Shown here: positions 56,355 to 64,000 of the stretch, one piece after another
Numbering within the stretch: position 1 is the stretch's first letter
How the letters are laid out: each line of letters opens with the position of its first letter
Program-made: the position numbers and the translations under genes
The notes under the pieces: model-generated
What the model was told of the DNA's origin: nothing
The model's input: the letters and a program-made list of their open reading frames with translations, nothing else
Database searches by the model: none
Assembly (NCBI GenBank): GCA_021849295.1
Contig: JAJZTA010000004.1
Span: 62,001-126,000 of the forward strand
DNA length: 64,000 bases
From: Pseudomonadota bacterium
Lineage (GTDB): Bacteria > Pseudomonadota > Alphaproteobacteria > Micavibrionales > UBA2020
Direction: 5' to 3'

Positions 56355-57407
56355 TCAGGAGCGCAGCTCCAGTCTGACAAGGCGCGTGGCCAGCTTATTG
56401 AGATCCCGCCCCATGTAGTTGACGAGCTTGCGCGCGCCCCTGTCGTCCGACACGTCCACATATTGCACGTAATCGGGGTCCGAAGCGGTTTCGGTGGAGG
56501 TCCAGTACATCTGCGAGGTCGGGACGCCGGCGACTTTTTCAAACGTGTCGGCAAGGTCGCCGGTGTTGCGGGCCACAGTGAGGATGCCGAGCTTGTTGAA
56601 TTCGCCCGCGGGGTCCTTCGTCGCCATGATCTCCAGCGGCGGAATGAACCATTCGCCGTTGTAGGTATCTTTTCTCAGCGCTTTCAGCAGCGCATCGTCG
56701 CTGGCGTAGTCGCCGCCGTCATGACCGTGGAAATCTTTCAAGGACGCGACGCGCTTCGCAGCGTCATTGAAGGTGAGCATCAGTTTTTCATCGTCGTCGT
56801 CTTTCAGGTCTTCCGGCGCGGCATAGACGTTGAAAACTTTTCCGAGGCTCTTGCCTTTCTTGTCGCGCGGCTCCCATGTGCCGATAAAAACGCCTTTGTC
56901 TCCGACCGTCTGGCCGATCTGCGGGCCAGTGGCGGGCTGCGGCGGCACTTGCGTCTCTTCCTGCACTGGCTGTTCCGCAACCGGACGCGGCATGACAGGC
57001 GGCGTGACGGTCGGGGTCGTATCCCCCGTCGGCTTGATGCCGGAATCGCGCTGCATCGTTTCCTGCTGCAGCATTTCTTCGACATACTGCATCAGCTCGG
57101 CGCCGGATTTTCCGGCCTGCATGGCTTGTTTGATCAGTTCTTTGCGGCGAACCGCGGGATCTACCTCGACTTTTGCCGGCTCAGGCTGCGGCACGACTTC
57201 CGTCTGTCTGGCCGTTTCCGGCTCGGGCGCGACCACGGCGGGCGAAACCGGCTTGTCTTTCACGTTGCTTTCGATCTCTGCGACCTTGCTGCCGTTGACG
57301 TAGATGCTGCCATCGGCGCGCAGTTCGACGGTTGCCGTTCCCTTGCGGATAACGACATCGGCATCCGGTTCTATCGTGATGTGCGTTGGCTTGCCGACCC
57401 CATCCAT
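56355..57407 (-). CDS. Unknown protein with DUF1566-like C-terminal domain
   Basis: A 350-residue protein without signal peptide. The first 60 residues are beta-rich (VVIRKGTATVELRADGSIYV). Then come Pro/Glu/Val-rich low-complexity sequence (about 65-165) and a C-terminal domain (about 175-340) with GEWFIPPLEIMATKD and MYWTSTETASDPDYV, the spacing seen in DUF1566/Lcl-type C-lectin-like domains (W-x-x-P...E, YW-S/T-ST-E). No neighbour explains it. Identity of the domain is by pattern only; function unknown. Confidence 0.65.
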   Translation of the reverse strand: MDGVGKPTHITIEPDADVVIRKGTATVELRADGSIYVNGSKVAEIESNVKDKPVSPAVVAPEPETARQTEVVPQPEPAKVEVDPAVRRKELIKQAMQAGKSGAELMQYVEEMLQQETMQRDSGIKPTGDTTPTVTPPVMPRPVAEQPVQEETQVPPQPATGPQIGQTVGDKGVFIGTWEPRDKKGKSLGKVFNVYAAPEDLKDDDDEKLMLTFNDAAKRVASLKDFHGHDGGDYASDDALLKALRKDTYNGEWFIPPLEIMATKDPAGEFNKLGILTVARNTGDLADTFEKVAGVPTSQMYWTSTETASDPDYVQYVDVSDDRGARKLVNYMGRDLNKLATRLVRLELRS

Positions 57408-57572
57408 GGATTCCGCCTTCGTAAATAGTGAATAATTCTAATGCGATGGATTGTATATCCATATTTATGTATAGTCAATAAAAATACTCCCGCGGGGAAA
57501 TGATATATAACTATATGATATTATTTATAATTTAAAGAATATCCCGTGTCAGTTCCGACTCAGGTCCTCCTG

Positions 57573-58613
57573 TCACTGCTCTTTATCCCGCTGCTCCTTG
57601 CGCCACCTGTAGTCGTGATGGATCGACATGGCGATCCATACCGGGAGCCACAGCCCGCCCGTCATAATCGTCAGGTTCATATGCTTTTTATAGTCGAACG
57701 GGGGCTTTTTCGGCTTTTGCTTGCCTCTTTCCTCTTCGATGATCTGCTGGAGCTTTCTTTGCACATCGTCGCTGACCGCCGCGCCCGAAGCTAATCGCGG
57801 CTCTGCCTGCGGACGCGCCTGCTGCATTACAGGTCTATGCTGGGGCTGAGCCGGTCTTTGCGGCTGAGACTGCTGCACGGCTGCCTGAGGCGCCTGCACC
57901 CGCGCCGGAAAGTGCTGCGCCAGAAACGCCGCGCTTTTCCCGATGACCTGCTGCGCCTGTTCCGGCGTCCAGCCGCTTTGCGCGTAGCCTTCCCAGCTTT
58001 CAACGGTGTGTTGCGCGGCTTTTTCCGCGATCGTCTTGCGGCTTCTCTCATCCGCGTATTCATCCGCCATGCACTGCATGACGTAGACGGGCGTTTTCAA
58101 CGCCGCGAGCTTGTCGGCCACGCGCGCGGTATAGGCCTCCTGCCAGAACCGCGCCTGCAGCTGCTGTCCTTTCTCGACGACGGGGCTTTCCGGAGGCGAG
58201 GGGAAATCTTCAAGCTGCAGCCGCGGCGCACAGCCAAAAACGGAAGAGATGAACGGCTTTTCCGCCGCCGCGGCGATCGCCGCCGCCGCGCCCACGCCCT
58301 GCCCCATCAGCGCGACCGCGTGGCCGTGGGCTTTGTAATCCTCGGCGATCGCGCAGATCGTCTTGACCCAGTCATAGAAACCAGACTGCAGAAAATCACC
58401 GTCGGAATTGCCGCTGCCGAACTGGTCGAAGCGCAGGGAAGATATGCCTTTCGCCGCCAATGCCTGCGCCGCGCGGACGAAAAAACGGTTATCGCCCGTG
58501 CTGGCGCCGCAAAGATCATGGCAGAAAATCACGACCTTTCCTTGCCCCGCATCCTGCAGGACGCACGGGATGTCGTGGCCGTTATATGCTTTGCTGTATA
58601 CCGTCTTCGTCAC
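57573..58613 (-). CDS. Alpha/beta-hydrolase-like protein lacking the nucleophile Ser, with C-terminal membrane segment
   Basis: A 346-residue protein with an alpha/beta-hydrolase fold in residues 1-235 (VVIFCHDLCGAST, LRFDQFGSGNSDGDF). The nucleophile elbow reads GQGVG (residues 104-108), with Gly 106 in place of the expected Ser; its GGC codon is one base change from AGC. The remainder is Gln/Pro/Ala-rich (about 240-285), then a hydrophobic segment near the end (LTIMTGGLWLPVWIAMSIHH). The fold seems intact, so a binding or scaffold function is more likely than hydrolysis. It lies 12 bp from era. Confidence 0.75.
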   Translation of the reverse strand: MTKTVYSKAYNGHDIPCVLQDAGQGKVVIFCHDLCGASTGDNRFFVRAAQALAAKGISSLRFDQFGSGNSDGDFLQSGFYDWVKTICAIAEDYKAHGHAVALMGQGVGAAAAIAAAAEKPFISSVFGCAPRLQLEDFPSPPESPVVEKGQQLQARFWQEAYTARVADKLAALKTPVYVMQCMADEYADERSRKTIAEKAAQHTVESWEGYAQSGWTPEQAQQVIGKSAAFLAQHFPARVQAPQAAVQQSQPQRPAQPQHRPVMQQARPQAEPRLASGAAVSDDVQRKLQQIIEEERGKQKPKKPPFDYKKHMNLTIMTGGLWLPVWIAMSIHHDYRWRKEQRDKEQ

Positions 58614-58625
58614 ACCAGACCTCCC

Positions 58626-59531
58626 TCAGGCGCGAAAGTCCAGTCCCCAGGCGCTGTAACGCTCCGGATCGTCCGTCCAGTTCTCGCGCACCTTGACGAA
58701 CAGGTTCAAATGCACGCGGCGCTCGAGAATCTCTTCCAGTTCCCTGCGCGCGGCTTCGCCGATCTTCCTGATCCGCGACCCGCCCTTGCCGAGGATGATC
58801 GCCTTTTGCGTGTCGCGCATCACGTAGATGACCTGACTGATCTTCACGCTGCCGTTGTCGAACTCCTCCCACGTTTCCGTCTCGACGGTGGAAGCGTAAG
58901 GCAATTCCTCTTTCAATTGCAGAAAAATTTTCTCGCGCGTGATTTCCGCGGCGAGCAGGCGGAGCGGCATGTCGGAGATCTGGTCCTCGCCGAACATCCA
59001 AGGGCCTTGCGGCATGCGGGCGGCGACATCCTTGAGCAGCGCCTCCACGCCGTCGCCGGTGGCGGCGGAAATCATGTAAATATCGGTAAAAACGCCGGTC
59101 TCCTGCATCTCCGCCGCGAGGGCGAGCAGCTTTTCCTTTTCGACGAGGTCGATCTTGTTCAGCGCCAGAACGACCTTCCGTTTTTGCTTTTGCAGTTTTT
59201 CGACGATGGCGCGGCTTTCGGAATTGATCTTGCCGCGCCCGATGTCGACGATCAGCAAGATGACTTCCGCGTCGTCCGCGCCCGCCCAGGCCGCGGAGAC
59301 CATGGCGCGGTCGAGCCTTTTGCGCGGCGTGAAGATGCCGGGCGTATCGACGAAGATGATCTGCGTGTCGCCGCTGTTGACGATCCCCATCACGCGCGTG
59401 CGCGTCGTTTGCACCTTGGGACTGACGATCGAGACTTTCGCGCCGACAAGGCGGTTGATCAGCGTCGACTTACCTGCGTTCGGCGCTCCGATGATGCTGA
59501 CAAAGCCGCAATGGCTGTTTTCGGCGCTCAT
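58626..59531 (-). CDS. era: GTPase Era
   Basis: Ribosome-assembly GTPase binding the 16S rRNA 3' end. The 301-residue protein has G1 GAPNAGKSTLIN, G3 FVDTPGIFTPRK, G4 ALNKIDLV, and the C-terminal KH domain with ILGKGGSRIRKIGEAARREL. It overlaps rnc by 4 bp, the common rnc-era operon. Confidence 0.97.
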   Translation of the reverse strand: MSAENSHCGFVSIIGAPNAGKSTLINRLVGAKVSIVSPKVQTTRTRVMGIVNSGDTQIIFVDTPGIFTPRKRLDRAMVSAAWAGADDAEVILLIVDIGRGKINSESRAIVEKLQKQKRKVVLALNKIDLVEKEKLLALAAEMQETGVFTDIYMISAATGDGVEALLKDVAARMPQGPWMFGEDQISDMPLRLLAAEITREKIFLQLKEELPYASTVETETWEEFDNGSVKISQVIYVMRDTQKAIILGKGGSRIRKIGEAARRELEEILERRVHLNLFVKVRENWTDDPERYSAWGLDFRA

Positions 59532-60226
59532 GCGTCCACCGCGCCGACCTTGCGGAGCATTTTCAAGGCGGCCTCTTTCTCGGCGGCGCGCTTGCTGGCG
59601 GCGACGGCGCTGGTCTTGCCGTGGCCCTTGACCCCCACTTCTATTTCGAACTGCGGCGCATGCGCCGAACCGGACTTGCCGAGCGTTTTATACTCGGGCA
59701 GCGGCAGGGCGCGCGCCTGCGCCCATTCTTGCAGCTGCGATTTGGCGTCTTCCGGCGGCCGCGTCTGCTCTTCGAGCGCCGTGCCCCAGAACCGCGCCAC
59801 AAACGCCTGCGCCGCCTCGAACCCGCCATCGAGGAAGATCGCGCCGATCAGCGCCTCCACGGCATCGGCGAGAATCTTGTCCTTCTTCTGGCCGCCCGAT
59901 TTCATCTCGCTGGTGGAAAGCCTGAGATGTTCCGCAAGCCCGATCTCGCGCGCGACCCTGACCAGCGCCTGCTGCTGCACAAGACTGGTGTGCCGCTTGG
60001 CGAGGCTGCCTTCCGCCTCCACGGGGAACGCGGAAATCAGCAGGTCGGCGACGGCAAGCCCCAGCACGCGGTCGCCCAGAAACTCGAGGCGTTCGTTGTT
60101 GTCTTTGGCGCTGCCCGCCGCCTTGCGCGCGTTTTTTTTCTGCGCGCTGGCATGGGTCAGCGCCGTTTCCAGCAGGGCCACGTTGGAAAAATCGTATCCT
60201 ATTTTTCCGCACAGCGCTCCTGTCAT
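59528..60226 (-). CDS. rnc: Ribonuclease III
   Basis: Double-strand-specific RNase. The 232-residue protein has the signature NERLEFLGDRVLGLAVADLL, the second acidic site DAVEALIGAIFLDGGFEAA, and a C-terminal dsRNA-binding domain (VGVKGHGKTSAVAASKRAAE). One bp separates it from lepB, and it overlaps era. Confidence 0.97.
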   Translation of the reverse strand: MTGALCGKIGYDFSNVALLETALTHASAQKKNARKAAGSAKDNNERLEFLGDRVLGLAVADLLISAFPVEAEGSLAKRHTSLVQQQALVRVAREIGLAEHLRLSTSEMKSGGQKKDKILADAVEALIGAIFLDGGFEAAQAFVARFWGTALEEQTRPPEDAKSQLQEWAQARALPLPEYKTLGKSGSAHAPQFEIEVGVKGHGKTSAVAASKRAAEKEAALKMLRKVGAVDA

Positions 60227-60227
60227 G

Positions 60228-61091
60228 TCACATCTTGTTCACGTTTTTGAAGAGGCGGCTGTAGCGGACGGCCCCGGGCCAGGCGATCAGCTTGCAGCCG
60301 AACGAACGCATCAAAGCGAAAGAGCCCGTGCGGTCGCACTGGTGGCCGATGCCCTTGGTCGAAAAAAAGACGAATTCCGCCTTGCCGATCAGGTTTTCCG
60401 CCGGAACGAAGCCGACGTCGTTCATGTCACGGCTGTCCTGCGAACGATCGCGGTTGTCGCCCATCATGAAGTATTCGCCTTTCGGCACTTTGTAGAGCGC
60501 CGTGTTGTCGTAGTACGAATGGTCGGATATCTCGTAAATATAGTGCTGCACGCCATTCGGCAGGGTTTCGACGTAGCGCTTGTAGATCTGCGAGCTGCCA
60601 TCGTCGGTCTTGTATTCGTCATCGACAAAGCGGCGCTCCACCATCTTGCCGTTGATATAGAGCCTGCCATCCTTCATCTGCACCGTGTCGCCCGGCAGGC
60701 CGATCACGCGCTTGATGTAGTCAATGCCGACCTCTTTTGGCTGGCGGAACACGACGATGTCGCCGCGCTTGGGTTGGGAGCCCCAGACACGGCCTTCAAA
60801 ATCGATGATGCCGAACGGAAAGGAATATTTGCTGTAGCCGTAGGCATATTTCTCGACGAACAGATAGTCGCCGATTTGCAGCGTCGGCAGAAGCGACCCT
60901 GACGGAATGTTGAACGGCTCGAACAGGAACGACCTGACCAGAAGCGCGATCACCGCCGCGACAAGGATCGCCTTGAAGAGTTCGTAAATATCGTCGCCTT
61001 CCTCTTCATCCTTGCCGGCGACTTTTTTGTTTTGCTCTTCCGCAACGGCCTGTTCCATATCTTCCCTTTTCTCTTCGCTATCCATGTCCAT
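60228..61091 (-). CDS. lepB: Signal peptidase I
   Basis: Membrane protease cleaving Sec signal peptides. The 287-residue protein has an acidic cytoplasmic N-terminus, a membrane helix (AILVAAVIALLVRSFLFEPF), the catalytic Ser region NIPSGSLLPTLQIGDYLFV (usually SGSM-x-PTL; Leu replaces Met), the catalytic Lys in GIDYIKRVIGLPGD, and the box IV-type GEYFMMGDNRDRSQDSR. It is cotranscribed with acpS upstream and rnc downstream. Confidence 0.96.
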   Translation of the reverse strand: MDMDSEEKREDMEQAVAEEQNKKVAGKDEEEGDDIYELFKAILVAAVIALLVRSFLFEPFNIPSGSLLPTLQIGDYLFVEKYAYGYSKYSFPFGIIDFEGRVWGSQPKRGDIVVFRQPKEVGIDYIKRVIGLPGDTVQMKDGRLYINGKMVERRFVDDEYKTDDGSSQIYKRYVETLPNGVQHYIYEISDHSYYDNTALYKVPKGEYFMMGDNRDRSQDSRDMNDVGFVPAENLIGKAEFVFFSTKGIGHQCDRTGSFALMRSFGCKLIAWPGAVRYSRLFKNVNKM

Positions 61092-61093
61092 GT

Positions 61094-61531
61094 TTATCCT
61101 GCCGCCTCCGCGGAAATAACGACGAACGCGAGCGCCATGCCTCCTGCGGGCTTTTCTCCCGAAGCCTCGTCCGTCAAGCTCACATCTATGCGTGCGGTCA
61201 TACCCTGCGGCGTTATGGCGGTCAAACGGTCTTTCGCCCCGCCGGAGAGGACCAGCTGCGGTTGGCCGTCCGGACTATTGACCACGATAATGTCCTTTAA
61301 ATATATATCATCACGAATGCCAAACCCCAAGGCTTTGGCGCAGGCTTCCTTGGCCGCCCAGCGTTTGGCATATCCGGCGGCACGCAGGTGCGGCGCGGCA
61401 GCGGCTGATTTTTCAACCTTTTCAATCTCTTGCGCGCCAAAACACCGCTGCACGAACCGCTCGCCGTGCTTTTGCAGCGTCTCATCAATGCGCCCGATGC
61501 GCGTCATATCCGTACCGATACCGAGAATCAT
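61094..61531 (-). CDS. acpS: Holo-[acyl-carrier-protein] synthase
   Basis: Transfers 4'-phosphopantetheine to ACP. The 145-residue protein starts MILGIGTDMTRIGRIDETLQ, with the metal-binding Asp, and has RWAAKEACAKALGFGI. The track ORF begins 16 codons earlier, but the ILGIGTD start matches family length. The gene is 2 bp from lepB. Confidence 0.95.
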   Translation of the reverse strand: MILGIGTDMTRIGRIDETLQKHGERFVQRCFGAQEIEKVEKSAAAAPHLRAAGYAKRWAAKEACAKALGFGIRDDIYLKDIIVVNSPDGQPQLVLSGGAKDRLTAITPQGMTARIDVSLTDEASGEKPAGGMALAFVVISAEAAG

Positions 61532-61592
61532 ACCTGACCATAGCCCCAGGGCTACGCTGCCCTCAACATCTGTTTTCAATCTTATGGATAAT

Positions 61593-62159
61593 TCAGCCGT
61601 CTGCTTTTTTATGTCCGCGGCGCCCGATGCGCTCCTTGCGCTTTTCCTTGCCGCTTTTCACGATGCGCGACACGACGTAATAAGTGCCGGTCCAGACGAT
61701 GATCACTAGCGGCACGCTGCCGACCAGCATCGGCACGAGCAGCTCCATCGGCTTGTGCAGCAGATAGGAAAAGGTGAATTGCTTGTGCAACAGCGTGCCG
61801 GTCGCCGACCGCGCATCGTGGTGCCCGAGAATGGCCTGCCCGATCTTGTAGCAGGCGATCCAGATGAAGGGATAGGTCCAGGGGTTGCCCGACAGGATCG
61901 CCGCCAGCGCCATGGCGACCAGCGAGCCGCCGAGCAGCCAGGTGATCAGCCCGCCCAGCATGAGGTGAAACCCGACGAACGGCGTGAAGGAAATCGCCAT
62001 CCCCGTCGCGAAGCCCGAGGCGATGTAATAGGGCGTGCCCGGCAGGCGGGAAATGCGGTGCTTATAATAGAGCACGACGCGCCTGAAGCTCATCGACGGC
62101 CACATGGCCTGTCTCAGATGATGCCACCATGTGCGTTTCTTGCGTGATTTTAAAATCAT
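61593..62159 (-). CDS. DUF2062 domain membrane protein
   Basis: A 188-residue membrane protein of the DUF2062 family. Conserved blocks are a basic N-terminus, SRLPGTPYYIASGFATGMAI, SFTPFVGFHLMLGG and LSGNPWTYPFIW, with three to four membrane helices. The C-terminal tail is basic (KSGKEKRKERIGRRGHKK). ATG 62159 follows the mini-ORF stop by 1 bp; the longer track ORF extends antisense-like into that region. Function unknown, though often next to acpS or spoT in alphaproteobacteria. Confidence 0.88.
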   Translation of the reverse strand: MILKSRKKRTWWHHLRQAMWPSMSFRRVVLYYKHRISRLPGTPYYIASGFATGMAISFTPFVGFHLMLGGLITWLLGGSLVAMALAAILSGNPWTYPFIWIACYKIGQAILGHHDARSATGTLLHKQFTFSYLLHKPMELLVPMLVGSVPLVIIVWTGTYYVVSRIVKSGKEKRKERIGRRGHKKADG

Positions 62160-62160
62160 G

Positions 62161-62250
62161 TCATCGGCTCCGCGCGCGATTGACGGCGGTGATTTCCGGC
62201 GTGGCGCGCCGCAGCTTCGCTGCTGAAATTTTAATTTTAATGCGGGCCAC
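62161..62250 (-). other. In-frame second copy of the spoT 3' end (29-codon ORF)
   Basis: Right after the spoT TAA, in the same frame, a GTG opens 29 codons ending in RATPEITAVNRARSR and a stop. These 15 residues are identical to the end of spoT, while the DNA differs at roughly one base in five, mostly at synonymous positions. It may be a decayed duplication, a recombination scar, or a small ORF read by stop-codon readthrough or reinitiation. It ends 1 bp before the DUF2062 gene. Confidence 0.7.
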
Positions 62251-64000
62251 TTACCGGCTCCTCGCTCTATTGACAGCTGTAATCTCGGGCGTGGCCCGCA
62301 TGGCTGCAATAATATCGCTCAGGTGCTTTGAATCGCGGACGTAAACGTCGATCATCATGTCCCAGAAGTCGAGCGAACGGTTGGTAATCTTGAGATTGGT
62401 GATATTGCCGCCGTTCTTGCCGATGACGGTCGAGAGCGTGCCGAGGCTGCCCGGCGTGTTGGCGATGGTGACGATCAGCCGCCCGATGTGGCTTTCCGGA
62501 CTGTCCTCGCCCTCCTCCCACGCGATGTCGAGCCAGCGCTCCGGCGTGTCGGCGAAGCTTTCCAGCGTTTCGCAGTCGATGGTATGGATGGTCACGCCCT
62601 TGCCCGTCATGACGATGCCGACGATGCGGTCGCCCGGCAGCGGGTGGCAGCAGCGCGCGAAATGCAGCGCCATGCCGGGGATCAGCCCCTTGATCGGCAT
62701 GGGCGTGGCCTTGCTCTTCTGGTGCGTCTTCTTCTCGGCCTGCGTCACGATGTTTTGCAGCGTCGTCGTCGGCGCGGCGGGGCGGTGCTCGGGGTGCAGG
62801 CGGTAGAAGACCTCGCGGCTGCTGATATGGCCGGAGCCGATGCCGACCATCAGCTCCTCGGCGTTGTTGGCCTTGAACTGGCGGCAGAAGTCGTTGCTGA
62901 AGTTCTTTTCGTTATAGTCGTAGCCTTCCTGCTTCAGCACCTTTTGCAGCATGGCCTTGCCGAGGTTGAAATATTCCTTCTGCTGCTGCTGGCGCACGAA
63001 GCGGCGGATGCGCGCCTTGGCCTTGCCGGTGACGACGAAACGCTCCCAGTTGGGCGACGGCGTCTGGCTTTTCGAGGTGGTGATGTCGACCTGATCGCCG
63101 TTGACCAGTTGCGTGTTGAGCGGGATAATCCGCCCGTTGACCTTCGCGCCCACCGTCTGGTCGCCGAGCGTCGAGTGGACGGCGTATGCGAAGTCGATCG
63201 GCGTCGCGCCGCGCGGCAGGGCGATCAGGTCGCCGTTGGGCGTGAAGCAGAAGACCTGATCCTGAAACAGCTCCAGCTTGGTGTTTTCGAGGAACTCCTC
63301 CGGCTTGCCGGTATGCTCGACGATGTCCATGAGTTCGCGCAGCCAGCGGTATTGCCGCCCGTCGGTCTTGCCGCTCTGCCCCGCGCCGTTGGCCTGCTTG
63401 TAGGACCAGTGCGCGGCGACGCCGAGTTCCGCCTCCTCGTGCATCTCCGGCGTGCGGATCTGCACCTCGATGCGGTGGCTCTCCGGCCCGATGACCGTGG
63501 TGTGGAGAGAGCGGTAGCCGTTGGGCTTGGGCAGCGAGATATAATCCTTGAAGCGCCCCGGCACCGTCGGGTAAAGCCCGTGAATGACGCCGAGCACGTG
63601 ATAGCACTCCGCAATATCCTTCACGACGATGCGGAAGGCCATGATGTCGGAGAGCTGCTCGAACGAGATGTTTTTGCGCTGCATCTTCTTCCAGATCGAA
63701 TAGCGCGTTTTTTCCCGCCCGTGAATGTCCGCGGTGATGCCGGCGGCAGAGATTTTTTTCTTCAATTCCTCGATGATGCGCCCGACGACCGCCTCGCCGC
63801 CTTCGGCGCGCAAATAATTCAGGCGCGTCTGGATGCTTTCGCGCGCCTCGGGGTTCAGCTCGCCGAACGACAGGTCTTCCAGCTCCTCCTTGATGCGGTG
63901 GATGCCGATGCGCTCGGCCAGCGGCGCGTAAATCTCGATCGTCTCCATGGCGATGCGCTTGCGCTTCTCTGCCTTCTGGATGTATTTCAGCGTGCGCATG
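62251..64000 (-). CDS. spoT: Bifunctional (p)ppGpp synthetase/hydrolase (partial, 5' end outside window)
   Basis: RelA/SpoT homologue controlling the stringent response. The visible part holds the end of the HD hydrolase domain (MRTLKYIQKAEKRKRIAMET), the synthetase domain with RFKDYISLPKPNGYRSLHTT (RxKD motif, the bifunctional type), the TGS domain (FCFTPNGDLIALPRGATPID), and a C-terminal ACT domain (GRLIVTIANTPGSLGTLSTV). Roughly 120-150 N-terminal residues lie beyond the right edge. The gene order spoT-DUF2062-acpS-lepB-rnc-era suggests a long transcript. Confidence 0.96.
   Translation of the reverse strand, partial: MRTLKYIQKAEKRKRIAMETIEIYAPLAERIGIHRIKEELEDLSFGELNPEARESIQTRLNYLRAEGGEAVVGRIIEELKKKISAAGITADIHGREKTRYSIWKKMQRKNISFEQLSDIMAFRIVVKDIAECYHVLGVIHGLYPTVPGRFKDYISLPKPNGYRSLHTTVIGPESHRIEVQIRTPEMHEEAELGVAAHWSYKQANGAGQSGKTDGRQYRWLRELMDIVEHTGKPEEFLENTKLELFQDQVFCFTPNGDLIALPRGATPIDFAYAVHSTLGDQTVGAKVNGRIIPLNTQLVNGDQVDITTSKSQTPSPNWERFVVTGKAKARIRRFVRQQQQKEYFNLGKAMLQKVLKQEGYDYNEKNFSNDFCRQFKANNAEELMVGIGSGHISSREVFYRLHPEHRPAAPTTTLQNIVTQAEKKTHQKSKATPMPIKGLIPGMALHFARCCHPLPGDRIVGIVMTGKGVTIHTIDCETLESFADTPERWLDIAWEEGEDSPESHIGRLIVTIANTPGSLGTLSTVIGKNGGNITNLKITNRSLDFWDMMIDVYVRDSKHLSDIIAAMRATPEITAVNRARSR

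Noticed and set aside
57837-60902. 1021-codon plus-strand ORF
   Set aside because: Antisense shadow of the pseudo-hydrolase, era, rnc and lepB genes.

Overview
The window (64 kb, GC-rich, almost entirely protein coding, no tRNA, rRNA, CRISPR array, insertion sequence or prophage seen) looks like chromosomal DNA of an alphaproteobacterium. The best markers are a GcrA-type cell-cycle regulator, a DUF1491 protein, AddA/AddB recombination nucleases instead of RecBCD, one RelA/SpoT homologue of the bifunctional type (RxKD in the synthetase domain), and the acpS-lepB-rnc-era block. I cannot fix the genus; a Rhodospirillales- or Micavibrio-like lineage would fit the MSHA-like type IV pilus genes, but that is a guess.

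Layout. 1-3.6 kb (minus): partial prfC, DUF1491 gene, PAS sensor kinase, rpmB. 3.8-5.9 kb (plus): M17 aminopeptidase and NlpC/P60 hydrolase. 6-26 kb: a large type IV pilus locus. It has a pilin gene (minus), three consecutive large prepilin-like proteins (plus), then two minus-strand gene runs: pilC/gspF, PilN/GspL-like, PilO-like, a PilP/MshK-like candidate, an ABC ATPase, a TPR protein and prepilin peptidase; and pilT, pilU, an MshL-type secretin lipoprotein, an ABC permease, an unknown membrane-anchored protein and a membrane AraC regulator. No extension ATPase (PilB/GspE) is in the window. 26-32 kb: rpoZ, a NYN-domain protein, a degenerate SNase-like membrane protein, guanine deaminase, clpA and clpS. 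32-39 kb (plus): an envelope cluster with a D,D-carboxypeptidase (TTG start), TPR protein, galU, trypsin-like protease, FHA membrane protein, bactofilin and lipoprotein. 39-46 kb: nth, ogt, dapB, dnaJ, dnaK, trxA and small genes. 46-56 kb: addA, addB, an Nfu-type Fe-S carrier, ferredoxin/flavodoxin-NADP reductase, tsaE, a sugar nucleotidyltransferase and gcrA. 56-64 kb (minus): an unknown protein with a DUF1566-like end, a pseudo-alpha/beta-hydrolase, era, rnc, lepB, acpS, a DUF2062 gene and partial spoT.

The most interesting part is the pilus locus. The three large prepilin-like proteins share one architecture: a prepilin leader and helix, a DxxDxxG block, an S/N-x-GPN/D block, an FDD block, a VGIGT-x-P-x-LDV-like motif otherwise known from fibre and adhesin proteins, and then a pair of cysteine-bounded modules of the form C-x(n)-G-x-x-NG-x-x-x-C. 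The third adds a long Cys/Trp/Gln-rich repeat tail. They look like minor-pilin or tip adhesins built from a common module set. An ABC ATPase and an ABC permease are embedded in the two pilus gene runs, recalling the PilGHI transporter of Myxococcus. Possible sigma-54-like elements lie upstream of the pilin gene and of pilC.

Other notable points: an in-frame second copy of the last codons of spoT just after its stop codon, a hairpin between dnaK and dnaJ, an alpha/beta hydrolase whose nucleophile position is Gly, and a perfect DnaA box upstream of clpS. Most long plus-strand ORFs of the track in GC-rich areas are antisense shadows and were left out.
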